In this document: piece by piece, positions 30,883 through 42,900 of the stretch
Layout of the letters: each line of letters starts with the position of its first letter
Position numbering within the stretch: position 1 is the first letter of the stretch
DNA from: Cladorhizidae sp. MBARI D1340-BT2
Lineage: Eukaryota > Porifera > Demospongiae > Poecilosclerida > Cladorhizidae
Assembly: GCA_028752905.1 (NCBI GenBank)
Contig: JAQNBH010000003.1
Span: 24,739,989 to 24,803,988 of the forward strand
Length of the DNA stretch: 64,000 nt
Reading direction: 5' to 3'
Notes under the pieces: model-generated
What the model was told of the DNA's origin: nothing
The model's database searches: none
Seen by the model: only the letters and a program-made list of their open reading frames with translations
Position numbers and translations under genes: made by a program

Positions 30883-31793
30883 GAGATACCTATCTTGCAA
30901 GTCCACTACAGTGAAGTGTGCAGAATATATGGATGTTTGGTATCAAGAGAGAGCACTTAGAGAGTCCTATCTTAATAGCTATACATCAAGTCTATTCAGT
31001 GAAGTGTGGATAATCTACGAAGCTAAACATGTTTAGCACATCAAGTAAGAGTACAATTCATAACTGCCCTAATTAACAAGACCAAAGTCCCAGATTTTGG
31101 CAACTGATAGAGAAGGCCCTTATCTGCAACATGTCAACAGATTATCAATAAATGTAGTGGTTTTTCACTGGCAGGCCACCGCTTTGGCAACTGGAAAACG
31201 CCAGGAAAGATCGCAAACCTTACCACTTCAAATCACCATAACTTGCTAATACTTAGAGTAATCAAAATTTTGGCACGTACAAAAGACAGATAATTAGAAG
31301 GGCTATCCGGTGATATAAAAAATTTCTTTTTTCGGTAAAGTGTAGAAAAGTTATGAGCTTTACGGCAAAAAAGCAAGATTTTTGGGGGGGAAATGAGAAA
31401 CATATAGACCAAATTAGGGCAAATATCAAGATAGAGAACACATAATGAAACCTATCATTCGAATCATATCAAGTCCATTACAGTGAAGTGTGCATAATAT
31501 TATGGATGTTTGATATCAACAGAGAGCACAGGGAGAGACCTATCTTAATAGCTATATATCAAGTTTATACAGTGAAGTGTGGAGAATCTATGAAGCTAAC
31601 CTGTTTAGCATCAAGATAGAGAACACATAGAGAAACCTATCTTGTGATTCTATGTATGCAGAATATACGGATGTTTGGTATCAAGAGAGAGAACAGAGAG
31701 AGGCCTACCTTTAGAGCTATATATCAAGTCTATTCAGTGAAGTGTGGAGAATCTATGAAGCTAACATGTTTAGCTCAAGATAGAGAACACTGA
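30883..31793 (+). repeat. 911 bp monomer with a 2 bp gain at the S6/core boundary
   Basis: Reads tttagcacatcaagtaag near 31034 where other units read tttagcatcaagtaag. A private duplication of CA. Confidence 0.85.
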
Positions 31794-34700
31794 GAGATAC
31801 CTATCTTGCAAGTCCACTACAGTGAAGTGTGCAGAATATATGGATGTTTGGTATCAAGAGAGAGCACTTAGAGAGTCCTATCTTAATAGCTATACATCAA
31901 GTCTATTCAGTGAAGTGTGGATAATCTACGAAGCTAAACATGTTTAGCATCAAGTAAGAGTACAATTCATAACTGCCCTAATTAACAAGACCAAAGTCCC
32001 AGATTTTGTCAACTGATAGAGAAGGCCCTTATCTGCAACATGTCAACAGATTATCAATAAATGTAGTGGTTTTTCACTGGCAGGCCACCGCTTTGGCAAC
32101 TGGAAAACGCCAGGAAAGATCGCAAACCTTACCACTTCAAATCACCATAACTTGCTAATACTTAGAGTAATCAAAATTTTGGCACGTACAAAAGACAGAT
32201 AATTAGAAGGGCTATCCGGTGATATAAAAAATTTCTTTTTTGGGTAAAGTGTAGAAAAGTTATGAGCTTTACGGCAAAAAAGCAATATTTTTGGGGGGGA
32301 AATGAGAAACATATAGACCAAATTAGGGCAAATATCAAGATAGAGAACACATAATGAAACCTATCATTCGAATCATATCAAGTCCATTACAGTGAAGTGT
32401 GCAGAATATTATGGATGTTTGATATCAACAGAGAGCACAGGGAGAGACCTATCTTAATAGCTATATATCAAGTTTATACAGTGAAGTGTGGAGAATCTAT
32501 GAAGCTAACCTGTTTAGCATCAAGATAGAGAACACATAGAGAAACCTATCTTGTGATTCTATGTATGCAGAATATACGGATGTTTGGTATCAAGAGAGAG
32601 AACAGAGAGAGGCCTACCTTTAGAGCTATATATCAAGTCTATTCAGTGAAGTGTGGAGAATCTATGAAGCTAACATGTTTAGCTCAAGATAGAGAACACT
32701 GAGAGATACCTATCTTGCAAGTCCACTACAGTGAAGTGTGCAGAATATATGGATGTTTGGTATCAAGAGAGAGCACTTAGAGAGTCCTATCTTAATAGCT
32801 ATACATCAAGTCTATTCAGTGAAGTGTGGATAATCTACGAAGCTAAACATGTTTAGCATCAAGTAAGAGTACAATTCATAACTGCCCTAATTAACAAGAC
32901 CAAAGTCCCAGATTTTGGCAACTGATAGAGAAGGCCCTTATCTGCAACATGTCAACAGATTATCAATAAATGTAGTGGTTTTTCACTGGCAGGCCACCGC
33001 TTTGGCAACTGGAAAACGCCAGGAAAGATCGCAAACCTTACCACTTCAAATCACCATAACTTGCTAATACTTAGAGTAATCAAAATTTTGGCACGTACAA
33101 AAGACAGATAATTAGAAGGGCTATCCGGTGATATAAAAAATTTCTTTTTTCGGTAAAGTGTAGAAAAGTTATGAGCTTTACGGCAAAAAAGCAAGATTTT
33201 TGGGGGGGAAATGAGAAACATATAGACCAAATTAGGGCAAATATCAAGATAGAGAACACATAATGAAACCTATCATTCGAATCATATCAAGTCCATTACA
33301 GTGAAGTGTGCATAATATTATGGATGTTTGATATCAACAGAGAGCACAGGGAGAGACCTATCTTAATAGCTATATATCAAGTTTATACAGTGAAGTGTGG
33401 AGAATCTATGAAGCTAACCTGTTTAGCATCAAGATAGAGAACACATAGAGAAACCTATCTTGTGATTCTATGTATGCAGAATATACGGATGTTTGGTATC
33501 AAGAGAGAGAACAGAGAGAGGCCTACCTTTAGAGCTATATATCAAGTCTATTCAGTGAAGTGTGGAGAATCTATGAAGCTAACATGTTTAGCTCAAGATA
33601 GAGAACACTGAGAGATACCTATCTTGCAAGTCCACTACAGTGAAGTGTGCAGAATATATGGATGTTTGGTATCAAGAGAGAGCACTTAGAGAGTCCTATC
33701 TTAATAGCTATACATCAAGTCTATTCAGTGAAGTGTGGATAATCTACGAAGCTAAACATGTTTAGCATCAAGTAAGAGTACAATTCATAACTGCCCTAAT
33801 TAACAAGACCAAAGTCCCAGATTTTGTCAACTGATAGAGAAGGCCCTTATCTGCAACATGTCAACAGATTATCAATAAATGTAGTGGTTTTTCACTGGCA
33901 GGCCACCGCTTTGGCAACTGGAAAACGCCAGGAAAGATCGCAAACCTTACCACTTCAAATCACCATAACTTGCTAATACTTAGAGTAATCAAAATTTTGG
34001 CACGTACAAAAGACAGATAATTAGAAGGGCTATCCGGTGATATAAAAAATTTCTTTTTTGGGTAAAGTGTAGCAAAGTTATGAGCTTTACGGCAAAAAAG
34101 CAATATTTTTGGGGGGGAAATGAGAAACATATATATAGACCAAATTAGGGCAAATATCAAGATAGAGAACACATAATGAAACCTATCATTCGAATCATAT
34201 CAAGTCCATTACAGTGAAGTGTGCAGAATATTATGGATGTTTGATATCAACAGAGAGCACAGGGAGAGACCTATCTTAATAGCTATATATCAAGTTTATA
34301 CAGTGAAGTGTGGAGAATCTATGAAGCTAACCTGTTTAGCATCAAGATAGAGAACACATAGAGAAACCTATCTTGTGATTCTATGTATGCAGAATATACG
34401 GATGTTTGGTATCAAGAGAGAGAACAGAGAGAGGCCTACCTTTAGAGCTATATATCAAGTCTATTCAGTGAAGTGTGGAGAATCTATGAAGCTAACATGT
34501 TTAGCTCAAGATAGAGAACACTGAGAGATACCTATCTTGCAAGTCCACTACAGTGAAGTGTGCAGAATATATGGATGTTTGGTATCAAGAGAGAGCACTT
34601 AGAGAGTCCTATCTTAATAGCTATACATCAAGTCTATTCAGTGAAGTGTGGATAATCTACGAAGCTAAACATGTTTAGCATCAAGTAAGAGTACAATTCA

Positions 34701-37700
34701 TAACTGCCCTAATTAACAAGACCAAAGTCCCAGATTTTGTCAACTGATAGAGAAGGCCCTTATCTGCAACATGTCAACAGATTATCAATAAATGTAGTGG
34801 TTTTTCACTGGCAGGCCACCGCTTTGGCAACTGGAAAACGCCAGGAAAGATCGCAAACCTTACCACTTCAAATCACCATAACTTGCTAATACTTGGTGTA
34901 CTCAAAATTTTGGCACGTACAAAAGACAGATAATTAGAAGGGCTATCCGGTGATATAAAAAAATTCTTTTTTGGGTAAAGTGTAGCAAAGTTATGAGCTT
35001 TACGGCAAAAAAGCAAGATTTTTGGGGGGGAAATGAGAAACATATAGACCAAATTAGGGCAAATATCAAGATAGAGAACACATAATGAAACCTATCATTC
35101 GAATCATATCAAGTCCATTACAGTGAAGTGTGCAGAATATTATGGATGTTTGATATCAACAGAGAGCACAGGGAGAGACCTATCTTAATAGCTATATATC
35201 AAGTTTATACAGTGAAGTGTGGAGAATCTATGAAGCTAACCTGTTTAGCATCAAGATAGAGAACACATAGAGAAACCTATCTTGTGATTCTATGTATGCA
35301 GAATATACGGATGTTTGGTATCAAGAGAGAGAACAGAGAGAGGCCTACCTTTAGAGCTATATATCAAGTCTATTCAGTGAAGTGTGGAGAATCTATGAAG
35401 CTAACATGTTTAGCTCAAGATAGAGAACACTGAGAGATACCTATCTTGCAAGTCCACTACAGTGAAGTGTGCAGAATATATGGATGTTTGGTATCAAGAG
35501 AGAGCACTTAGAGAGTCCTATCTTAATAGCTATACATCAAGTCTATTCAGTGAAGTGTGGATAATCTACGAAGCTAAACATGTTTAGCATCAAGTAAGAG
35601 TACAATTCATAACTGCCCTAATTAACAAGACCAAAGTCCCAGATTTTGTCAACTGATAGAGAAGGCCCTTATCTGCAACATGTCAACAGATTATCAATAA
35701 ATGTAGTGGTTTTTCACTGGCAGGCCACCGCTTTGGCAACTGGAAAACGCCAGGAAAGATCGCAAACCTTACCACTTCAAATCACCATAACTTGCTAATA
35801 CTTGGTGTACTCAAAATTTTGGCACGTACAAAAGACAGATAATTAGAAGGGCTATCCGGTGATATAAAAAATTTCTTTTTTGGGTAAAGTGTAGCAAAGT
35901 TATGAGCTTTACGGCAAAAAAGCAAGATTTTTGGGGGGGAAATGAGAAACATATAGACCAAATTAGGGCAAATATCAAGATAGAGAACACATAATGAAAC
36001 CTATCATTCGAATCATATCAAGTCCATTACAGTGAAGTGTGCAGAATATTATGGATGTTTGATATCAACAGAGAGCACAGGGAGAGACCTATCTTAATAG
36101 CTATATATCAAGTTTATACAGTGAAGTGTGGAGAATCTATGAAGCTAACCTGTTTAGCATCAAGATAGAGAACACATAGAGAAACCTATCTTGTGATTCT
36201 ATGTATGCAGAATATACGGATGTTTGGTATCAAGAGAGAGAACAGAGAGAGGCCTACCTTTAGAGCTATATATCAAGTCTATTCAGTGAAGTGTGGAGAA
36301 TCTATGAAGCTAACATGTTTAGCTCAAGATAGAGAACACTGAGAGATACCTATCTTGCAAGTCCACTACAGTGAAGTGTGCAGAATATATGGATGTTTGG
36401 TATCAAGAGAGAGCACTTAGAGAGTCCTATCTTAATAGCTATACATCAAGTCTATTCAGTGAAGTGTGGATAATCTACGAAGCTAAACATGTTTAGCATC
36501 AAGTAAGAGTACAATTCATAACTGCCCTAATTAACAAGACCAAAGTCCCAGATTTTGTCAACTGATAGAGAAGGCCCTTATCTGCAACATGTCAACAGAT
36601 TATCAATAAATGTAGTGGTTTTTCACTGGCAGGCCACCGCTTTGGCAACTGGAAAACGCCAGGAAAGATCGCAAACCTTACCACTTCAAATCACCATAAC
36701 TTGCTAATACTTAGAGTAATCAAAATTTTGGCACTTACAAAAGACAGATAATTAGAAGGGCTATCCGGTGATATAAAAAATTTCTTTTTTGGGTAAAGTG
36801 TAGCAAAGTTATGAGCTTTACGGCAAAAAAGCAATATTTTTGGGGGGGAAATGAGAAACATATATATAGACCAAATTAGGGCAAATATCAAGATAGAGAA
36901 CACATAATGAAACCTATCATTCGAATCATATCAAGTCCATTACAGTGAAGTGTGCAGAATATTATGGATGTTTGATATCAACAGAGAGCACAGGGAGAGA
37001 CCTATCTTAATAGCTATATATCAAGTTTATACAGTGAAGTGTGGAGAATCTATGAAGCTAACCTGTTTAGCATCAAGATAGAGAACACATAGAGAAACCT
37101 ATCTTGTGATTCTATGTATGCAGAATATACGGATGTTTGGTATCAAGAGAGAGAACAGAGAGAGGCCTACCTTTAGAGCTATATATCAAGTCTATTCAGT
37201 GAAGTGTGGAGAATCTATGAAGCTAACATGTTTAGCTCAAGATAGAGAACACTGAGAGATACCTATCTTGCAAGTCCACTACAGTGAAGTGTGCAGAATA
37301 TATGGATGTTTGGTATCAAGAGAGAGCACTTAGAGAGTCCTATCTTAATAGCTATACATCAAGTCTATTCAGTGAAGTGTGGATAATCTACGAAGCTAAA
37401 CATGTTTAGCATCAAGTAAGAGTACAATTCATAACTGCCCTAATTAACAAGACCAAAGTCCCAGATTTTGTCAACTGATAGAGAAGGCCCTTATCTGCAA
37501 CATGTCAACAGATTATCAATAAATGTAATGGTTTTTCACTGGCAGGCCACCGCTTTGGCAACTGGAAAACGCCAGGAAAGATCGCAAACCTTACCACTTC
37601 AAATCACCATAACTTGCTAATACTTGGTGTACTCAAAATTTTAGCACGTACAAAAGACAGATAATTAGAAGGGCTATCCGGTGATATAAAAAATTTCTTT

Positions 37701-39162
37701 TTTCGGTAAAGTGTAGAAAAGTTATGAGCTTTACGGCAAAAAAGCAAGATTTTTGGGGGGGAAATGAGAAACATATAGACCAAATTAGGGCAAATATCAA
37801 GATAGAGAACACATAATGAAACCTATCATTCGAATCATATCAAGTCCATTACAGTGAAGTGTGCAGAATATTATGGATGTTTGATATCAACAGAGAGCAC
37901 AGGGAGAGACCTATCTTAATAGCTATATATCAAGTTTATACAGTGAAGTGTGGAGAATCTATGAAGCTAACCTGTTTAGCATCAAGATAGAGAACACATA
38001 GAGAAACCTATCTTGTGATTCTATGTATGCAGAATATACGGATGTTTGGTATCAAGAGAGAGAACAGAGAGAGGCCTACCTTTAGAGCTATATATCAAGT
38101 CTATTCAGTGAAGTGTGGAGAATCTATGAAGCTAACATGTTTAGCTCAAGATAGAGAACACTGAGAGATACCTATCTTGCAAGTCCACTACAGTGAAGTG
38201 TGCAGAATATATGGATGTTTGGTATCAAGAGAGAGCACTTAGAGAGTCCTATCTTAATAGCTATACATCAAGTCTATTCAGTGAAGTGTGGATAATCTAC
38301 GAAGCTAAACATGTTTAGCATCAAGTAAGAGTACAATTCATAACTGCCCTAATTAACAAGACCAAAGTCCCAGATTTTGGCAACTGATAGAGAAGGCCCT
38401 TATCTGCAACATGTCAACAGATTATCAATAAATGTAGTGGTTTTTCACTGGCAGGCCACCGCTTTGGCAACTGGAAAACGCCAGGAAAGATCGCAAACCT
38501 TACCACTTCAAATCACCATAACTTGCTAATACTTAGAGTAATCAAAATTTTGGCACGTACAAAAGACAGATAATTAGAAGGGCTATCCGGTGATATAAAA
38601 AATTTCTTTTTTCGGTAAAGTGTAGAAAAGTTATGAGCTTTACGGCAAAAAAGCAAGATTTTTGGGGGGGAAATGAGAAACATATAGACCAAATTAGGGC
38701 AAATATCAAGATAGAGAACACATAATGAAACCTATCATTCGAATCATATCAAGTCCATTACAGTGAAGTGTGCATAATATTATGGATGTTTGATATCAAC
38801 AGAGAGCACAGGGAGAGACCTATCTTAATAGCTATATATCAAGTTTATACAGTGAAGTGTGGAGAATCTATGAAGCTAACCTGTTTAGCATCAAGATAGA
38901 GAACACATAGAGAAACCTATCTTGTGATTCTATGTATGCAGAATATACGGATGTTTGGTATCAAGAGAGAGAACAGAGAGAGGCCTACCTTTAGAGCTAT
39001 ATATCAAGTCTATTCAGTGAAGTGTGGAGAATCTATGAAGCTAACATGTTTAGCTCAAGATAGAGAACACTGAGAGATACCTATCTTGCAAGTCCACTAC
39101 AGTGAAGTGTGCAGAATATATGGATGTTTGGTATCAAGAGAGAGCACTTAGAGAGTCCTATC

Positions 39163-39166
39163 TTAA
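39163..39166 (+). repeat. Target-site duplication TTAA, left copy
   Basis: Uninterrupted units read cctatcttaatagc. Here the left flank reads cctatcTTAA and is followed by GGGGGG. Together with the right copy this makes a 4 bp TTAA duplication, the signature of piggyBac-superfamily insertion. Because the site is palindromic, a TA duplication with element ends AGGGGGG...CCCCCCT would give the same sequence. A Tc1/mariner-type reading is therefore not excluded. Confidence 0.8.
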
Positions 39167-39548
39167 GGGGGGACATCTGCACTTTTTTTTATTTTATTTT
39201 TTTACCTGTGGTTACAACTTTAGAGCTCAGTAGATTCTGCAAACTTCATGGTATGGACTTGATATATAGCTCAAAAGATAGGTCTCTCTGTGTGCTCTCT
39301 TTTGATACTAAAATATGTTTCATAGGTATAACTATAGGCAAGTTACTAGACCCTAAAGCGGAGGGACCACAAAAACCTGAATCGCTCCAACCTCCATAGA
39401 AACCACTCTGAGTTGCGAAGTGCAAAAAAATTAAAAATGGTACAAGTGGCTAGAGGAAGCTCTAGAGTACACAATGAGTATATTGAGTAGGCGTGAAAAA
39501 TTTATTACCTGGTCAAGCGCGCGGTTGGAAAATTGAAGGCGTTGACAA
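39167..39548 (+). repeat. Left inverted-repeat arm of the palindromic element
   Basis: Arm of 382 bp. From the outside it has a G6 end, a T-rich tract (39183-39204), the satellite-like segment (39223-39325, minus orientation), and an inner part with the GC-richer word tcaagcgcgcggttgg next to the loop. It pairs with 39558-39939 almost base for base, so a single strand could fold into a hairpin of about 380 bp. Confidence 0.92.
39223..39325 (-). repeat. Mirror copy of the satellite-related segment (left arm)
   Basis: Reverse complement of 39781-39883 with no difference that I can see. It lies in the opposite orientation to the surrounding array and is the only inverted satellite-like sequence in the window. 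Confidence 0.85.
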
Positions 39549-39557
39549 GGCGACGCT

Positions 39558-39939
39558 TTGTCAACGCCTTCAATTTTCCAACCGCGCGCTTGACCAGGTA
39601 ATAAATTTTTCACGCCTACTCAATATACTCATTGTGTACTCTAGAGCTTCCTCTAGCCACTAGTACCATTTTTAATTTTTTTGCACTTCGCAACTCAGAG
39701 TGGTTTCTATGGAGGTTGGAGCGATTCAGGTTTTTGTGGTCCCTCCGCTTTAGGGTCTAGTAACTTGCCTATAGTTATACCTATGAAACATATTTTAGTA
39801 TCAAAAGAGAGCACACAGAGAGACCTATCTTTTGAGCTATATATCAAGTCCATACCATGAAGTTTGCAGAATCTACTGAGCTCTAAAGTTGTAACCACAG
39901 GTAAAAAAATAAAAATAAAAAAAGTGCAGATGTCCCCCC
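39558..39939 (-). repeat. Right inverted-repeat arm of the palindromic element
   Basis: Mirror of the left arm, ending GTGCAGATGTCCCCCC. The satellite-like segment reads in the same direction as the array here (39781-39883). Confidence 0.92.
39781..39883 (+). repeat. Satellite-related segment inside the transposon arm
   Basis: Aligned by eye to sub-repeat S2, positions 39800-39883 differ at about 15 of 84 sites without gaps. They share agagagcac, gagacctatctt, agctatatatcaagt, tgaag and agaatcta. The words gagctatatatcaagtc match S4 (type B) exactly. Caagtcca and gcagaat match type A (S1, S5). The homology continues leftwards (ctatgaaacatattttagtatcaa against ctatgaagctaacatgtttagcatcaa). 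The segment therefore covers slightly more than one sub-repeat period. Its mixture of A and B characters suggests it is close to their common ancestor. The mirror copy is at 39223-39325. Confidence 0.85.
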
Positions 39940-39943
39940 TTAA
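39940..39943 (+). repeat. Target-site duplication TTAA, right copy
   Basis: The right flank reads CCCCCC TTAA tagctatac and continues the interrupted sub-repeat S6 without loss. The preceding C also matches the undisturbed site, so a 5 bp duplication cannot be excluded formally. Arm symmetry favours 4 bp. Confidence 0.8.
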
Positions 39944-42900
39944 TAGCTATACATCAAGTCTATTCAGTGAAGTGTGGATAATCTACGAAGCTAAACATGT
40001 TTAGCATCAAGTAAGAGTACAATTCATAACTGCCCTAATTAACAAGACCAAAGTCCCAGATTTTGTCAACTGATAGAGAAGGCCCTTATCTGCAACATGT
40101 CAACAGATTATCAATAAATGTAGTGGTTTTTCACTGGCAGGCCACCGCTTTGGCAACTGGAAAACGCCAGGAAAGATCGCAAACCTTACCACTTCAAATC
40201 ACCATAACTTGCTAATACTTAGAGTAATCAAAATTTTGGCACGTACAAAAGACAGATAATTAGAAGGGCTATCCGGTGATATAAAAAAATTCTTTTTTGG
40301 GTAAAGTGTAGAAAAGTTATGAGCTTTACGGCAAAAAAGCAATATTTTTGGGGGGGAAATGAGAAACATATATATAGACCAAATTAGGGCAAATATCAAG
40401 ATAGAGAACACATAATGAAACCTATCATTCGAATCATATCAAGTCCATTACAGTGAAGTGTGCAGAATATTATGGATGTTTGATATCAACAGAGAGCACA
40501 GGGAGAGACCTATCTTAATAGCTATATATCAAGTTTATACAGTGAAGTGTGGAGAATCTATGAAGCTAACCTGTTTAGCATCAAGATAGAGAACACATAG
40601 AGAAACCTATCTTGTGATTCTATGTATGCAGAATATACGGATGTTTGGTATCAAGAGAGAGAACAGAGAGAGGCCTACCTTTAGAGCTATATATCAAGTC
40701 TATTCAGTGAAGTGTGGAGAATCTATGAAGCTAACATGTTTAGCTCAAGATAGAGAACACTGAGAGATACCTATCTTGCAAGTCCACTACAGTGAAGTGT
40801 GCAGAATATATGGATGTTTGGTATCAAGAGAGAGCACTTAGAGAGTCCTATCTTAATAGCTATACATCAAGTCTATTCAGTGAAGTGTGGATAATCTACG
40901 AAGCTAAACATGTTTAGCATCAAGTAAGAGTACAATTCATAACTGCCCTAATTAACAAGACCAAAGTCCCAGATTTTGTCAACTGATAGAGAAGGCCCTT
41001 ATCTGCAACATGTCAACAGATTATCAATAAATGTAGTGGTTTTTCACTGGCAGGCCACCGCTTTGGCAACTGGAAAACGCCAGGAAAGATCGCAAACCTT
41101 ACCACTTCAAATCACCATAACTTGCTAATACTTAGAGTAATCAAAATTTTGGCACGTACAAAAGACAGATAATTAGAAGGGCTATCCGGTGATATAAAAA
41201 ATTTCTTTTTTGGGTAAAGTGTAGCAAAGTTATGAGCTTTACGGCAAAAAAGCAATATTTTTGGGGGGGAAATGAGAAACATATAGACCAAATTAGGGCA
41301 AATATCAAGATAGAGAACACATAATGAAACCTATCATTCGAATCATATCAAGTCCATTACAGTGAAGTGTGCAGAATATTATGGATGTTTGATATCAACA
41401 GAGAGCACAGGGAGAGACCTATCTTAATAGCTATATATCAAGTTTATACAGTGAAGTGTGGAGAATCTATGAAGCTAACCTGTTTAGCATCAAGATAGAG
41501 AACACATAGAGAAACCTATCTTGTGATTCTATGTATGCAGAATATACGGATGTTTGGTATCAAGAGAGAGAACAGAGAGAGGCCTACCTTTAGAGCTATA
41601 TATCAAGTCTATTCAGTGAAGTGTGGAGAATCTATGAAGCTAACATGTTTAGCTCAAGATAGAGAACACTGAGAGATACCTATCTTGCAAGTCCACTACA
41701 GTGAAGTGTGCAGAATATATGGATGTTTGGTATCAAGAGAGAGCACTTAGAGAGTCCTATCTTAATAGTTATACATCAAGTCTATTCAGTGAAGTGTGGA
41801 TAATCTACGAAGCTAAACATGTTTAGCATCAAGTAAGAGTACAATTCATAACTGCCCTAATTAACAAGACCAAAGTCCCAGATTTTGGCAACTGATAGAG
41901 AAGGCCCTTATCTGCAACATGTCAACAGATTATCAATAAATGTAGTGGTTTTTCACTGGCAGGCCACCGCTTTGGCAACTGGAAAACGCCAGGAAAGATC
42001 GCAAACCTTACCACTTCAAATCACCATAACTTGCTAATACTTAGAGTAATCAAAATTTTGGCACGTACAAAAGACAGATAATTAGAAGGGCTATCCGGTG
42101 ATATAAATAATTTCTTTTTTGGATAAAGTGTAGAAAAGTTATGAGCTTTACGGCAAAAAAGCAAGATTTTTGGGGGGGAAATGAGAAACATATAGACCAA
42201 ATTAGGGCAAATATCAAGATAGAGAACACATAATGAAACCTATCATTCGAATCATATCAAGTCCATTACAGTGAAGTGTGCAGAATATTATGGATGTTTG
42301 ATATCAACAGAGAGCACAGGGAGAGACCTATCTTAATAGCTATATATCAAGTTTATACAGTGAAGTGTGGAGAATCTATGAAGCTAACCTGTTTAGCATC
42401 AAGATAGAGAACACATAGAGAAACCTATCTTGTGATTCTATGTATGCAGAATATACGGATGTTTGGTATCAAGAGAGAGAACAGAGAGAGGCCTACCTTT
42501 AGAGCTATATATCAAGTCTATTCAGTGAAGTGTGGAGAATCTATGAAGCTAACATGTTTAGCTCAAGATAGAGAACACTGAGAGATACCTATCTTGCAAG
42601 TCCACTACAGTGAAGTGTGCAGAATATATGGATGTTTGGTATCAAGAGAGAGCACTTAGAGAGTCCTATCTTAATAGCTATACATCAAGTCTATTCAGTG
42701 AAGTGTGGATAATCTACGAAGCTAAACATGTTTAGCATCAAGTAAGAGTACAATTCATAACTGCCCTAATTAACAAGACCAAAGTCCCAGATTTTGGCAA
42801 CTGATAGAGAAGGCCCTTATCTGCAACATGTCAACAGATTATCAATAAATGTAGTGGTTTTTCACTGGCAGGCCACCGCTTTGGCAACTGGAAAACGCCA

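Larger units (their letters stand above)
1..39166 (+). repeat. Satellite array, left part (units 1-44), ~909 bp head-to-tail monomers
   Basis: Tandem array with every unit in the same orientation. Units are counted from the anchor gagatacctatcttgc. Starts: 1, 910, 1821, 2729, 3640, 4548, 5453, 6362, 7273, 8181, 9086, 9995, 10906, 11814, 12719, 13624, 14529, 15434, 16339, 17244, 18149, 19058, 19967, 20876, 21789, 22698, 23607, 24516, 25425, 26334, 27243, 28152, 29061, 29974, 30883, 31794, 32703, 33612, 34525, 35434, 36343, 37256, 38165, 39074. Spacings are 905-913 bp. Differences are scattered substitutions and 1-6 bp indels, so neighbouring units are nearly identical. Unit 44 is split by the inserted element. 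No gene lies in this stretch. Short reading frames appear only where an indel happens to open a frame. Such arrays are typical of eukaryotic centromeric or other heterochromatic DNA; that location is inferred. Confidence 0.98.
39167..39939. mobile_element. 773 bp palindromic fold-back element (MITE-like, TTAA-flanked)
   Basis: The element starts GGGGGGACATCTGCAC and ends with the reverse complement. Arms are 39167-39548 and 39558-39939, 382 bp each, around a 9 nt loop centred at 39553. I noted only three mismatches between arms: two offset positions in the outer T tract, and one near 39444/39662. There is no transposase frame. The frames that can be read (39109-39399 plus and the mirrored 39707-39898 minus) are the same arm sequence read from both sides, and the first begins in satellite DNA. 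It would depend on a transposase encoded elsewhere. The TTAA duplication favours a piggyBac-like source. The G6 end is not a terminus I can assign to a named family, so the family call is tentative. Near-identical arms indicate a recent insertion or continuing arm correction. Confidence 0.85.
39074..40763 (+). repeat. Satellite unit 44, interrupted by the palindromic element
   Basis: The distance between flanking anchors is 1,690 bp. Removing 777 bp (773 bp element plus one 4 bp duplication) leaves 913 bp, exactly the length of the TATA-marker type, and this unit has that marker near 40370. The accounting supports a clean insertion with a TTAA duplication and no loss of satellite sequence. 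The insertion lies in sub-repeat S6, in the word cctatcttaatagctata. Confidence 0.9.

Noticed and set aside
39109..39399. 96-codon plus-strand frame, and its mirror at 39707-39898 minus
   Set aside because: The plus frame starts in satellite sequence and runs into the transposon arm. The mirror frame is the same arm read from the other side. The shared peptide has no recognisable motif and there is no sign of a transposase.
39431..39613. 60-codon minus-strand frame across the centre of the palindrome
   Set aside because: It crosses the hairpin loop and is explained by the inverted repeat; no domain or conserved motif is visible.
39163..39943. Palindrome as an assembly fold-back artefact
   Set aside because: The insertion sits inside a monomer with a clean 4 bp duplication, the flanking unit resumes without loss, and the arms contain mostly non-satellite sequence. 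A hairpin-read artefact would mirror the flanking satellite.
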